Shown: positions 27,254-38,955 of the stretch, piece after piece
How positions within the stretch are numbered: position 1 is the first letter of the stretch
Layout: each line of letters begins with the position of its first letter
From: Drosophila miranda
Lineage: Eukaryota; Arthropoda; Insecta; Diptera; Drosophilidae
Direction of reading: 5' to 3'
Assembly: GCF_003369915.1 (NCBI RefSeq)
Contig: NC_046677.1
Span: 32,444,913 to 32,508,912 of the forward strand
Length of the DNA stretch: 64,000 nucleotides
Program-made: the position numbers and the translations under genes
The notes under the pieces: model-generated
Databases searched by the model: none
Seen by the model: the letters and a program-made list of their open reading frames with translations, nothing else
What the model was told of the DNA's origin: nothing

Positions 27254-27530
27254 TTTTGACCGGTTTTGTTTAAACCTTATTTTATAAACAATCCAATAAT
27301 GATGAGAACTTAAAGTTAACCAGTCTTGTAGAAAATTTATGTAATAATCGGATAAATTTATGATCTTACCTAGCTAGTTATGTTCCACGGAATATCCAAA
27401 ACGAAGAATGTGATGCAACAAATAATTCGTCAGTATATATACGGTATACAAATAATTCGTCAGTATATATACGGTATATTTTGAAATATGTGACGTAGTT
27501 TAGGTATATTTCTGAGAGTCAGACCGTATA
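27254..27530. repeat. Dispersed repeat, copy A (upstream of Zir)
   Basis: This segment matches 37010-37490 in the same order and orientation. Shared blocks include AATCCAATAAT, AACTTAAAGTTAACCAGTC versus GTTTAAAGTAAGCCAGTC, CTAGCTAGTTATGTTCCACGG versus CTAGCTAATAATATTCGACG, and GGTATATTTTGAAATATGTG followed by ACGTAG and GGTATATTTCTGAG. The copies are clearly diverged, with indels. They flank the Zir gene as direct repeats. No coding capacity or terminal repeat is seen; a non-autonomous element is likely. Confidence 0.65.
27419..27478. repeat. Perfect 30 bp tandem duplication upstream of Zir
   Basis: Two adjacent identical 30 bp copies (27419-27448 and 27449-27478), each containing AATTCGTCAGTATATATACG and ending GGTATA. 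The exactness implies a recent duplication. It lies about 165 bp before the Zir start codon and doubles a GGTATA core resembling promoter motif 6. Confidence 0.9.
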
Positions 27531-27551
27531 CATATGTTAACGATAAGTCCG

Positions 27552-27562
27552 CGGTCACACTG
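27552..27562 (+). promoter_or_regulatory. Core promoter motif 1 (M1BP-type site) of Zir
   Basis: CGGTCACACTG matches the Drosophila core promoter motif 1 consensus YGGTCACACTR. It lies about 80 bp upstream of the Zir ATG, where a housekeeping-type TATA-less promoter would sit. GGTATATTTT and GGTATATTTC (motif-6-like) lie 35-80 bp further upstream; motifs 1 and 6 commonly pair in broad fly promoters. The assignment to Zir rests on position. Confidence 0.65.
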
Positions 27563-27642
27563 ATTGCAATTAAAATAACTAACTAAAATAACAATTAAAT
27601 TAACTTAAATACAGTTAGTGGCTTTCTTTTGATAACAACAAA

Positions 27643-30600
27643 ATGTCAAACGCACAGCGCTCGTTTGTGCAAAAAGTATCAAAGTAAGTGGGCATTCGCA
27701 AGGTTAAGCCAACAAACAAAGAAACGCCCAATAATTGCATCTACCCCAATTTTTTCATACACCAGACAGCCTGCTGCAGATGTTCGAAAAAATGTTTGTA
27801 ATTACCACATCCAATCAAAGTCAGCAGACACCTCTCTGTGCTCATCCGCAGTAAGTTTTGTTTCATAGTCTCTATACGGCGATGCTTATTTACTTTCTGA
27901 TAATGTTGCATTTTTCGCAAAAAGCTTTCTCCCACAGATCCGATTGACTATGAGGAGTTCCTCGTACAACATATGAACATCGTCAACCGCGATCCATTGA
28001 AGCTTATCTTGGACTTCCCCCAGGGCGATGTAACTGTTAAAACCATTCCACGCAAAATCCGAACGATTGATCACATTACACCAAATGAAGAAATGTACGT
28101 AGTCCGTGTAATTTGTAACTGTAGTTTGTAGTACTTAAAAATCTTTTTACAGAACTGATTTGCCGCAGCACGTGCAGGAGTGTGTGAACTGCTATACCCG
28201 TCCATGGAAGGTGGTAGAATATGCTCAAAGGCACTACTCAAGCTCGTTTTACATACGTGAACACATTGATCGGGGCACAATTAGTCCCTCCGCATACCAA
28301 CAAGAGTTCGAGATAGACAAAGACTTTGCATCTTTTGATGAAACATTCACGTACAAAAGCGAAAGTTGCACACCCAGCTCCAGGCAATCGATAGCTAGCC
28401 TGGCTTCAGTTAGCTCATGCACGGACACTTTGACACCTCGCGGTTCGTGGGCAAGTTTTGATTTGCGCCGTTCTGTTAATGATCCTCTAATACCAAACTT
28501 GCTTAATAATGTACCGCCCGAACAAATTGATCAAACCAATGAAGTGCGACGCCAGCAAGATCGACAGGTTGCTCTTTTTTCCCTGTACCCGGAATCTGAA
28601 GCAGAGGAGGAGCGTATCGAACGCAGACTGCTTGCTGAGATTCCTATGGAACATATGGGTCATCGCATACAGGTGAAGTGTCTGCAGCTTCGACTCGAAC
28701 TCGAGGTAGAACCAATATTTGCTTCTATGGCTTTATATGATGCCAAGGAACGTCAAAAACTATCAGAGAACTTTTACTTTGACATGAACTCAGACGGTCT
28801 CAAGCGAATGTTGTCCAGCCACGTCCAATGCGCCGACATAAGCACCCAAAGTCACTCGGCAATATTTGAAATTTCTTACCCGAGCAATGATTTGTTTTTG
28901 GTTATTCGTCTGGAGAAAGTGCTACAGGGGGATATTAACAATTCCGTTGAACCTTACTTAAAGGAAGACAAAGACAAGTACCGTGAAAAGGTAAAATCAA
29001 ATGCTGCAGACTATTGTGAGCGCTTGGGAAAATATCGAATGCCATTTGCTTGGACTGGCATTTATTTAACAAACGTCTTCAATGGTGATAGCTTTGAGCA
29101 CAAGGATGTTGGTGGAGGAGAGCGTGATTCGGCTGGCAGCGGTAACGTTTGTGGCGGCTTAGGCACGGCTCCAAGCTCCAACAGCTTAGATCGCAAGTCT
29201 TCCACGAGTAGCTTTGATCAACTAAGACGCAAAGCAAATGATATGAGTGGAACGCTTACTCGGCGTGGTTCTCTAGAGCGAAAGGAGAAACGGCGTTCAT
29301 GGTCACCAGATGATTTCGCGAATGTTGTTGAGAACTTTCGGCCTATTACGATATCGGTTCCCAGCTTCTTTAAGCAAGAGGCAGATAAAATGAAGGATGA
29401 AGATTTATATAAAATATTACCGGAGCTAAAGCGGCCGAGCTCAGTTATGAAAAAATACAAATGCATTCCAGGCTCAATTAAACTGGAAATATCTCCATGT
29501 GTTGAGGAAGTCAAAAACTCGCTAACACCAGAGTTGGCTAAAATTAACCCACAAAGTGGTGAAAATGTTCGACCAATCAAAGAAATTCTAGAATTCCCGC
29601 AATCAGCTATATACAATCCACACTATAGCTATCGGAACTTACTTTTCGTGTCGCCAAAGGAGCTCAATTTCTCTTCACGCGCCGGCTCAGCACGTAACAT
29701 TGCCGTTCGTGTTCAACTAATGGCTGGAGAGACCTCTAAAGATGCAGTTAATGCTATTTTTGGCAAATCATCTTGCCCCAAATTTTCTTCTGAAGCAATT
29801 ACGGCTGTAAATTATCATAATAAATGTCCGTCATTCTATGATGAGATTAAGATAGCCTTACCTGCGTCCATAAAACAGCATCACCATCTACTATTCACCA
29901 TATACCACGTGTCCTGCCAAAAAAAACCACAGGATTTGCAGCCTTCTGTAGAAACCCCCATCGGATTCACTTGGCTGCCCCTATTAGAGGATGGCAAACT
30001 GAAAGTTGGTGAATTTAATCTTCCTGTTATGGTGGAGACTCCGCCAGAAAATTATTCTTTTATACCTCCAAATGTACACCTGCCTGGAATTAAGTGGCTT
30101 GACAATCATCGCGCCGTGTTCGCCATTAACGTAGAGGCAGTGACTGCAATACATACTTTGGATTCGTTCCTCGATCGTTTTTTCTTGTTGTGTGAATATG
30201 TGGACACCCGTAATATACCTTCACATATCGGCGAGGGGAATATGGAGGCTGAGTTGAAAAAGTGTTTGTTGGATATCGAGCATGCAAACCGTGAGCCATT
30301 AGTAAGACACTTACCCCTAGTGTTGGACAAGCTTATTGAATTGTTAGTTACGACCCACAAAATTGGTGGACAGACTATGTCCCTGGGATCTACAGTCTTC
30401 GAAGTTCTTTGCTTAGTATCTTCACTTTTGTCAATATTAAGCGACGATTTAATAGTTGATCAATATGGACGGCAAAGTTTGTTTTCAACTTATGTGCAAT
30501 TTCAATGTAAAATACCCCACCCACTCCTCAGCAAGCAGCGGTTTACCTGCAGACGAAGCAACACCGAAGACTTGCAATTAAGCAATTCATACAGTTTGTA

Positions 30601-33600
30601 TGAAAATGTTTCAACCAGTGGTCGGAGTTTGGATCGCAAGGGTTAGTACAACTTTTGTGAAATACTTTACGATTTAACGCATTTACTTTCCTTCGCAGAT
30701 CCTGCTATTAATATGCTACACTCTATTGTTGGTCGTGATGTTCAAGAACGGCTGCTGCACGAAGAACTGGCCCTTCACTGGGTCGTTGCCAGTGGGAAAG
30801 CAGCAGACCTAGCCATGGCGAATTCATGGTTTTTGTTCGAGCTTATTGTCAAGTCTATGATAGAGCATTTGCACAATTCAAACACTTTAAACGCGCCACG
30901 TAAAAATCGATTTCCACATCAATATAATGACGATCTGTCAACACTAGTTCATTTAGTTACCACAAAAGTTGTGGGATATCATAGTAATGAACCCAAGTTG
31001 GCACAATCCTTGAATGCTAGTCTAAGCTTTTTCATATTTGATGTATTAAGCATCATGGACCGAGGATTTGTTTTTGGACTGATAAAAACGTATACTAAAG
31101 TGCTAATTTCCAAGAACGCGTCTATTCCAGACTTAATGAATTATAAAATAGACTTTCTGAGAATTGTATGCAGCCATGAGCACTTTGTAGCACTGAATTT
31201 GCCATTCGGGACTTCATATACAATGATTTCAGCACCCTGCAGCCCAACCCCAAGTACGACGTCGAGCAACAGTCAAACATCATGTGTAAGTGCACATTAG
31301 AACAAGTACACTGCAGTTCTCAATCATTTTCGTTTTTTAGGGTTCGCTTGAGCGTGCAGTGCAAGCCGATCTTAGTCAGGAGTTCCTTCAACAACACTTT
31401 CTTGTCGGACTGGTTTTAAGCGATTTGGCTTCAGTAATGAAGGTACCCAATCCCCAATTGCACGGAAAGGCGATACGCTGCATTCGTAACCTGATGACTT
31501 CACATGATTTAGATACACGGTATAGCGAAACGGAAGCACGCGCCCGTGTGGCGTCTTTATACATACCGCTTCTATTCATAGTGATGGACAGCATTCCCCA
31601 ATTGCATCAGCATGGCATTGATCATGACCGCTTACAGCAGATCGGGCAGCTTGAAGATTATCAAGGACCGCAGCAAACTATTGCAGCAGCGACTATAAGT
31701 CCAGAAGTGGCGTACGCAATATCTGGAAGTCGCCCCTACTACATGAGTGAACAAGTAAAAAACATGTCCCCATTAAGCTCTGAAAACACGCGCCACTTGT
31801 TAGTATGCTTTCTTTGGGTACTTAAGAATTTGGAGCGTAACATATTATACCGCTGGTTGCTAGGTTTAACTCCTCATAGGGTGCACCAAATGCTACAAGT
31901 GGTAAATGTCTGCCTAAAAACTTTTGAGTATACGGGACAAAAATACATTCCCACCCTAAAGCGGACCAATACACAAAGTTTCAGAAAGAACGCATCTACT
32001 GACGTAAAGGAAAAATTGGAAGAATGTATAAGAGGTACGAACTCCGCCCGCTATGATCTAATTAATCGTCGAAAAGATCGCAATTCGACCGAGAAATTCC
32101 GGTGGCGAAAGGATCAGATGCCCTACCGTTCGCCCTACACCGATAGTGTTAGCAAAAATGAGCACGATCTGGAGCTGAGCCACTTTATCGAAGGGTCATT
32201 GGCAACTGAAATTACGCTTGTTCTACTCGACACTCTAGAAATATTAGTGCACGTAGCTGCCAACATTCACCATAACTTACTCGGTACTCTGCTTAAAGTG
32301 CTGCTTCACGCACTCTCCCGTAATCAGTCAACGCTGGCGCTGCAAAATTTGTTTGCCTCTCAGCGTGCGCTAATTTTTAAATTCCCCAACCTATTGTTTG
32401 ACGAGGAAACCGACATCTGTGCGGATTTGTGTTTGATATTACTAAAGCATTGTGGATCGCTTTTACCAGGAATACGCTCACAGGCAGCAGCCTCGTTATA
32501 TTTACTAATGAGACAAAACTTTGAAATTGGAAATGTAGGTTTTATTATTTTAAATACTTTTTACAACTTGTATATGATTCGAATTTTGTCATTTTAGAAC
32601 TTTGCTCGCGTCAAGATGCAAGTAACAATGTCGTTAAGCTCATTAGTTGGTACCAGCACTGTATTTAGCGAGCAATCACTTCGTCGAGCCCTGAAAACGG
32701 TCTTAGTTTATGCCGAGTCAGACTCCGATCTACAGGATACATCATTTCCTGAGCAGGTGCAAGACTTGCTTTTCAATCTGCATATGATTCTATCGGATAC
32801 AGTGAAAATGAAGGAATATCAGGAAGACCCAGAAATGTTGCTGGATCTCATGAATCGTATAGCCAAAGGATACCAAAACAATCCAGACCTACGGTTGACC
32901 TGGTTAGAAAACATGGCCAAAAAGCACCGTGAACGTGCTAATCATACAGAGGCAGCCATGTGCTACGTTCACGCAGCTGCCTTAGTCTCCGAATATCTCA
33001 GCATGTTGGAGTCTCAGACCCATTTACCTGTAGGAGCAGTCAGCTTTCAACGCATTTCCCCAAATACGCTCATGGAGTCGGCCGTATCAGATGATGTGCT
33101 TAGCCCTGGCGAGGATGGTATTTGCCTGGGAAACCATTTTACTGAGACTGGCCTAAAGGCGCTGCTCGAAGAGGCTTCCAACTCATTTCAAGTCGCTGGA
33201 ATGTATGAAGCAATGAACGAAGTATATAAGATTTTAATACCCATCTGCGAAGCCAACAGAGACTTTCTTAAGCTAGGTAAAGTTCACGGAAAATTGCAGG
33301 AAGCATTTAATCGAATCTCCCAGCTACAGGTAAGCAGCACGTTGATACACCAATGCAAGAAATTATTTTTAAAACCAATTTTCTATATTTACACAGGGAA
33401 AGCGAGTGTTTGGTACATATTTTCGTGTGGGTTTCTATGGAAGCAAATTTGGAGATTTAGATCAACAAGAATTTATTTACAAGGAGCCGACATTGACAAA
33501 GTTACCAGAGATATTCAGCCGACTACAGGTATACAATATTCAATTATTTGAACACAAGGGTGTACACGGGATTTCTCGAAGGGGGAATTTTTTCCGTTAA

Positions 33601-34888
33601 TTTCTCTTAAACTGGCAACAATTCTATATTATGATTCTATCGGATACAGTGCATGCTTTTTCAAATAGTATATATTTTTGGTCTCAATCTCTTCAATTTA
33701 AATGTACTGCAATATGACGATTACATTCCAAATTGAGGTTAAGACTTGCACAGTGAAAATATAGGCTTTTCGGAAATTTTCCAACCTCAAGTTTTACGAC
33801 GGCTGCTATTTAAGCAGGTCATGGGATATGTAATGGGATCTTTTTTGCAGCCATACCAAAAAATTAACACTTGTTAAAGTGTTTGAACACAGTTAAATAT
33901 ATGCTCTTATCATTTTTAGAACTTTTATACGGAACGATTTGGCCCAGACTCTGTACATATCATAAAGGACTCGAATACAGTTGATGTGAACTCATTAGAT
34001 GCCGAAAAGGCATATATTCAAATCACATACGTAGAACCTTATTTTGAAACATATGAAATGCGTCATCGCGAAACCTACTTTGAGAGGAACTTTAACATTA
34101 GTACGTGTTTATTTGTATTTATAGCATTTATATTATATTAACACCTATTGATCAAATTTAGAACGTTTTATATATGCCACACCATTTACAAAAAGTGGTA
34201 AGGCCCATGGAGAGTTGCATGAACAATGCAAGAGAAAGACAATTTTAACAACAGCCAATCACTTTCCCTATGTAAAAACAAGAATAATGGTAATTAGTCG
34301 GCAGCAAATAGTCTTGGATCCAATTGAAGTAGCAATTGAGGTAAGTAAACTGATGGTATGCGATCTGAGCAGCTATTAATCTCAACTTCGTATCTGTTTT
34401 TTGATTAGGATATTCAAAAGAAAACAGTTGAATTGGCGGCTGCTACAAATCAGGAGCCTGCTGATCCTAAAATATTGCAAATGGTCTTGCAAGGATGTAT
34501 TGGAACGACCGTTAACCAAGGACCTATGGAAATGGCTAGCGTTTTTCTCTTAAATTTATCAGATGGCACAACCGTACCAACGAAACAGCAAAACAAATTA
34601 CGACTGTGTTTTCGCGAGTTTTCAAAGCGATGTGCTGATGCTTTGAAAAAGAATCGTAACCTAATACTTTCAGATCAAAAGGATTACCAACGTGAATTGG
34701 AACGTAACAACGATCGTTTTATAGAACGCTTAACACCTTTAATAACTCTTACCGCAATCCAAAATCTAGGCGTTGTTAAGTAAGTTTTTTTGTGTTCCTA
34801 TAATTTTTAAATGAATTCTTCAGTATATATTTTATTTCATCTTAGGGCAAACGCATACTACAACAAAAGCACTCCATTGAAATGGTAA
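27643..34888 (+). CDS. Zir: Zir, DOCK-C/zizimin-related guanine nucleotide exchange factor
   Basis: Twelve coding exons by eye: 27643..27683, 27766..27850, 27925..28094, 28153..30641, 30699..31285, 31341..32534, 32598..33329, 33397..33528, 33920..34100, 34162..34340, 34409..34779, 34846..34888. Phases join cleanly to 2,067 aa, the usual length for DOCK6/7/8-type proteins. N-terminal DOCK-C/D region: [41 protein letters not shown]. The DHR1 (C2-like, lipid-binding) domain starts near residue 580 ([14 protein letters not shown]) and runs to about 750. The DHR2 catalytic region begins near 1600 and includes [49 protein letters not shown] and [26 protein letters not shown]2 activates Rho-family GTPases; fly Zir has been linked to Rac/Cdc42 and haemocyte function. 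Exon 3's acceptor (at 27925) is the least certain; it was chosen because it preserves phase. All domains look intact. Confidence 0.93.
33529..33919 (+). other. Zir intron 8
   Basis: A 391 bp intron, the longest in the gene, between the two DHR2 exons ending ...FSRLQ and starting NFYTERFG. It carries a 22-base exact copy of exon 7 coding sequence (33630-33651 matches 32783-32804), described in the findings. No exon seen inside. Confidence 0.75.
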
Positions 34889-35610
34889 TTGTTGCTATTC
34901 AATGGCGTCAAGTATTCTGATAAAATCTCCTCTTATTCTGCATTTTCATGTCTAGCGTTTCGGACTATTTTAAGTAAGTTTGTAATAATAATTTATTTAA
35001 TTTGTCTAGGAAGCAAATATACGGAAAATATACTATTTACCAACTATTTATAAACTAGTTCATTTGCTTGAAATGATGTTAAAACTGCCAAAAACTATAA
35101 TGACCATGCAAAGTTTACACTGTAACCTTTTAATTGTATCCCATGATCCTCAACAATATACATTTTGAATAGACAGACACGAAAGGCTAAATTACAATTT
35201 TTCACGTCATTTAATAATAAGCCCAAATATTTATTTTTGTACAAACGTACAATATACACATGTTCACGAATAATTTATAACAGAACATTTAAGTAAAATA
35301 TAATAACCCCTATTTGAGGGGACCTCTTTTATGTATAATTATTCTTGATGTGTTTTAATTATATGAAGTATCTACACATATGTATGTCATATTTTAAAGA
35401 ACACTCAAAGAACACTCAGTGTAGCTTAAATTTTTTGGGATTCCTTCAATATGTCTTTGTTGAGCTACTTAGCGAGATGACGCGTCAGAACGGCTGCATA
35501 AGCTGCTGCCGTGCGGGAGCATATACATATATAAACAGTTGTGGAAAAAATAATAAAAGCCGCATACTTTTTTCGAATGTTTCATTTCATTTTTTTTAAG
35601 TCTCATAATT
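34889..35610. other. Zir 3' UTR and intergenic DNA
   Basis: AT-rich sequence after the Zir stop at 34886-34888, with no canonical AATAAA until about 35550 (AATAATAAAAGCC). No gene. It ends in a T-rich patch just before the LINE insertion. Confidence 0.5.
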
Positions 35611-35614
35611 CAAA

Positions 35615-36954
35615 CCATACAAATCCGCGGGACCAGATGGCATCATCCCTGCCCAACTGATTCACGCTGGACAAAAAGCCACTAATTGGCTCAAAAGGAT
35701 ATACGAGGGAATCTTCTCCCATGGATATATCCCGGAAACCTGGCTTCACACCAAAGTAGTCTTCATCCCCAAGGCAGGCAAGCCCTCGCACACTGCCCCC
35801 AAAGATTTCAGACCCATAAGTCTATCGTCCTTCCTTCTGAAGACGATGGAACGGCTTTTGGGGATGCATCTCACGGTAAATATTCCGCCTAGTCTATTCT
35901 CAGACTCCCAGCATGCCTATCGGTAAGGAAGATCCACCGAAACGGCCCTACACACGATCACATCGATCATAGAAGCGTCCCTCAACTGTAAGGAGTACAC
36001 CCTGGTAGCCTTCCTCGACATAGAAGGCGCCTTTAATAACATCCTTCCGACCGCCATCACGGGTGCACTGACGGACCTGGGGGTTGACTCCCGGACGGTG
36101 AGCCTGATCGATCAGATGCTACAATGCAGGACGGTTGAGGCATCACTGGGGACGTCACCGTCCACCAGATTTGTCAGTAGAGGCACCCCGCAGGGCGGAG
36201 TCCTCTCGCCCCTCCTATGGAACGTGGCAGTGAACGAACTGCTGCGGGAGATAGAGGGGGTGGTGGCGTATGCGGACGATGTTGCTATAGCATTCTCGGG
36301 CAACAACGCCAAGTATCTTGGTCTAATCCTCGATAGAAAGCTCGATTGGAAATTGAGCATAGAGGATAGAGTAAAGAAGGCCACAGTAGCCCTCTATACT
36401 TGCAGGAAAGCCATCGGACTAAGATGGGGAATGACCCCCTATATAGTTCGGTGGCTTTACACCACCATCATACGACCGATCATGCTCTATGGAGCGGTAG
36501 TATGGTGGCCAGCCTTAGACAAAAGGACATGCCTCAATAAACTCAGCAGAGTTCAACGCATGGCAGAGCTATGCATAACTGGCGGGCTACGCACTACTCC
36601 AGGGGAAGCCCTGGATACTGTGCTGGACCTCCTCCCCATAGATCTCATGGGAAAGAAAGTGGCAACACTTTCCGCACTCAGAATGAGAGAAGCCAGACTG
36701 TGGAAAGCGTCCGCGGTTGGGCACTCGGGAATCCTGACGAGACACCCGCAATTACCAGAGAGGACAGATTATTGTGTCCCTAGTGATCACCTCTCGACGC
36801 CTTTCCAGGTATCAATCCCACTTAGGGAGGACTGGGAGATGGGCGAACCAGGACCCGCAAATGCGGTTCACTTCTACACTGATGGCTCAAAGTTAGACGG
36901 CCGCGTGGGAGGCGGAGTCTACTGCAGCGAATGGCCTAAAATGAAGTGGGCATA
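35615..36954 (+). mobile_element. Non-LTR retrotransposon fragment: reverse transcriptase plus start of RNase H (LOA/I-like)
   Basis: One frame runs from YKSAGPDGIIPAQLIHAG (35618 on) through FRPISLSSFLLKTMERLL, FLDIEGAFNNI (RT motif A), RGTPQGGVLSPLLW (motif B) and VVAYADDVAIAFSG (catalytic YADD), then YLGLILDRKLDWK, RPIMLYGAVVWWPAL, and finally VHFYTDGSKLDGRVGGGVYC, the first RNase H strand, before ending at 36954. RT followed by RNase H points to the I or LOA group of LINEs. Defects: a TAA at 35924-35926 inside the HAYR...GRSTET block, a deletion right after FSGNN (about 60-100 residues normally separate YADD from YLG), no 5' half and only the start of RNase H. The reading is otherwise open, so the copy is fairly young. 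Confidence 0.88.
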
Positions 36955-36955
36955 A

Positions 36956-37515
36956 CTATGGGTTTTTCTTTTTTTGTTTCACCTATGTCCTTCGCTAAAA
37001 CCTTTTTTTGTTTGACCATTTTCGCTAAAACCTTTGTTTAGGCAAAATCCAATAATAGCATATGTTTAAAGTAAGCCAGTCAACTAGAAAATAGGACCAT
37101 TAATTGGATAAAGTTATGTGGGCTTGGCTATATATTCTATCTAGCTAATAATATTCGACGGAATATCAAAATCGAGGAATATGGTTTCCAATCCTTGACG
37201 AAGAACGATAACCCATTGTAGGCCAAGAGGGTATTTTAATATTCCACCGAAAATAATAATAATTTTATAATCTTAGCGCAGTTCAGGTGAAAGATATCGT
37301 GTTTTTTTTTTAAGTTCAGAGGAAAGATGAATTGAATCTACCAGAAGAATTTATTTTATTTTCCGCCATTTACCTAAAGTAGTTGAACTATTTAAATAGA
37401 GGGGGCTTAAGTGGGCTAAGTTCGGTTTTTCATCATAAGGTATATTTTGAAATATGTGACGTAGCTTCGGTATATTTCTGAGGGCCCGGGGTTATAACGA
37501 AAGAAGCACAAAAAC
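36956..37515. other. Intergenic DNA between LINE and Creld
   Basis: Begins with a T-rich patch after the LINE and is then mostly filled by the dispersed repeat copy B. The last about 30 bp before the Creld ATG are the putative leader. Confidence 0.5.
37010..37490. repeat. Dispersed repeat, copy B (upstream of Creld)
   Basis: The second copy of the repeat seen at 27254-27530, same orientation, with a central insertion of about 200 bp relative to copy A. Its right end (GGTATATTTTGAAATATGTG, then ACGTAG, then GGTATATTTCTGAG) lies within 80 bp of the Creld start codon, just as copy A lies before Zir. Confidence 0.65.
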
Positions 37516-38803
37516 ATGTTGTTTATTAATCATTATTCAACCATAATGGCATTTCTGGCGTTGGCGGTGGCATCCACATCAGGCGATAAGGCTACACCTC
37601 CGCCCTGTAAGGCCTGTACTTTGCTGGCAACATCTTTCAAAGCTGGCCTGGAACGCACCAAGCGGGGGCATGGTGGTGGAGATACGGCTTGGGAGGAGGA
37701 AAAACTACGTTCCTATAAAAACAGTGAAGTCCGCCTCGTGGAGATCCAAGAGAGACTGTGCTCAGAGGCAGAAGTGGTCAACAAAGACCATTGCCACAAC
37801 CTCGCCAACGAACACGAAGCGGCAATTGAAGACTGGTTCACCCACAAGCAAGCCGAGAGTCCGGACCTTCAGTCCTGGCTGTGTATTGAACAGTTGAGCG
37901 TGTGCTGCCCGCCGAACACCTATGGGCCAAACTGTTTGCCTTGTAGCGAATGCAGCGGGAACGGTATGAACGAAAACATTATATATATAATTGTTCCGAT
38001 TATCATACTGTATTTACACATTTACAATGTAGGCAAGTGCAAAGGAGCCGGAACGCGAAAGGGAAACGGAAAGTGTTTATGTGACGCTGGCTACGCGGGA
38101 TCTAATTGCAAAGAGTGTGCCCTTCAGTACTATGAATCATTCCGCGATGAAAAGAAGCTCTTGTGCACACAGTGCAGTGCTGCGTGTGGCGATGGCGGTT
38201 GCACTGGGGCTGGTCCGAAGAGCTGTCGCAAGTGCAAGGATGGCTGGCACATGGATTCGGAAACCGGATGCGTCGATATCAATGAATGCCTGGATCAGCA
38301 GCGTCCAACCGCTTGCCGTCCGCAGCAGTTCTGTGTGAACAACGAAGGATCATTTTCTTGTCTCGAGTGTGATCGGTCATGTAATGGTTGTGATGGCGAT
38401 GGTCCAGACATGTGCAAGCAGTGTGCGGATGGCTTTGTACTCAAAGATGGCAAATGTCAAGGTAAGTAAATGGCTTGGGACGCAGTTCGCAATTTTTGGA
38501 AAAAAACCATCTAAAAAATAATTTTACCCTACATTTCTCGCGCACCTGCTCTCCAAAGACCAATCCGCAGAGGAACGCGACTCGTATGTGAACTTCACGC
38601 GGTTACTCACTTACTTCGGCATGTGCGTGGCCACTTGTGTTATCTTTCAAAGCTCCACACATATTGGCTGGGGCTGCTTTGTTGGTGCGGCTGTTGCCGT
38701 ATATATTGCTGCTTCTGAGTACTGGCTAAATTCGCCACAAGCAGGCCATAAGCCCGAGATCGACACAAAGCAGTTGGAGGAACTGATTATGAAGTCATTA
38801 TAA
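37516..38803 (+). CDS. Creld: Creld (CG11377), cysteine-rich EGF-like protein, membrane-anchored isoform
   Basis: Exons 37516..37963, 38033..38461 and 38559..38803 give 373 aa. A hydrophobic N-terminus ending near FLALAVASTSGD is a signal peptide; a second in-frame ATG at 37546 would shorten it. PPCKACTLL carries the CXXC of the CRELD N-terminal domain, linked in CRELDs to ER disulfide chemistry. Then come a Trp/Glu-rich segment, an EGF-like domain (CCPPNTYGPNCLPC ... CLCDAGYAGSNC), furin-like Cys repeats (CTQCSAACGDGGC; CDRSCNGCDGDGPDMCKQC) and a calcium-binding EGF start (DINECLDQ). Exon 3 encodes two hydrophobic stretches (LLTYFGMCVATCVIFQ; GCFVGAAVAVYIAASEYWL), the paired membrane segments typical of CRELD1, and ends KQLEELIMKSL. 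CRELDs act in the ER, in acetylcholine-receptor assembly, ER stress and ER-mitochondrion function. The first intron is only 69 bp and has no stop in frame. Confidence 0.92.
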
Positions 38804-38955
38804 GCAGAACTTAGCCATCATAGTGTCCAAGTGGGACATAGTGTTTATTCTGTGAATAATTCGCGCCCAAGTCATTGTAAAGATCAGCAGTATTCCTGAT
38901 TAAACAGAATATGCTTAAATATCCTTAACGATTTTCTATATTGTTTTGTTTGCAG

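Larger units (their letters stand above)
24722..27642. other. Intergenic DNA with old dispersed repeats, upstream of Zir
   Basis: 24950-25390 contains phrases I associate with a common dispersed Drosophila repeat (for example GGGGCGTGTCAAAATTTTG, CACAGGAATCTGGATGCA and ATCGACTCGGCTATTGATGC), diverged. A near-palindromic TATAGTCTATAGAGC block lies at about 25292-25327. 25740-26530 is very A/T-rich. Motif-6-like GGTATATTTT sequences occur at 26738-26775. The Zir-proximal part is described in the promoter and repeat entries. Confidence 0.4.
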
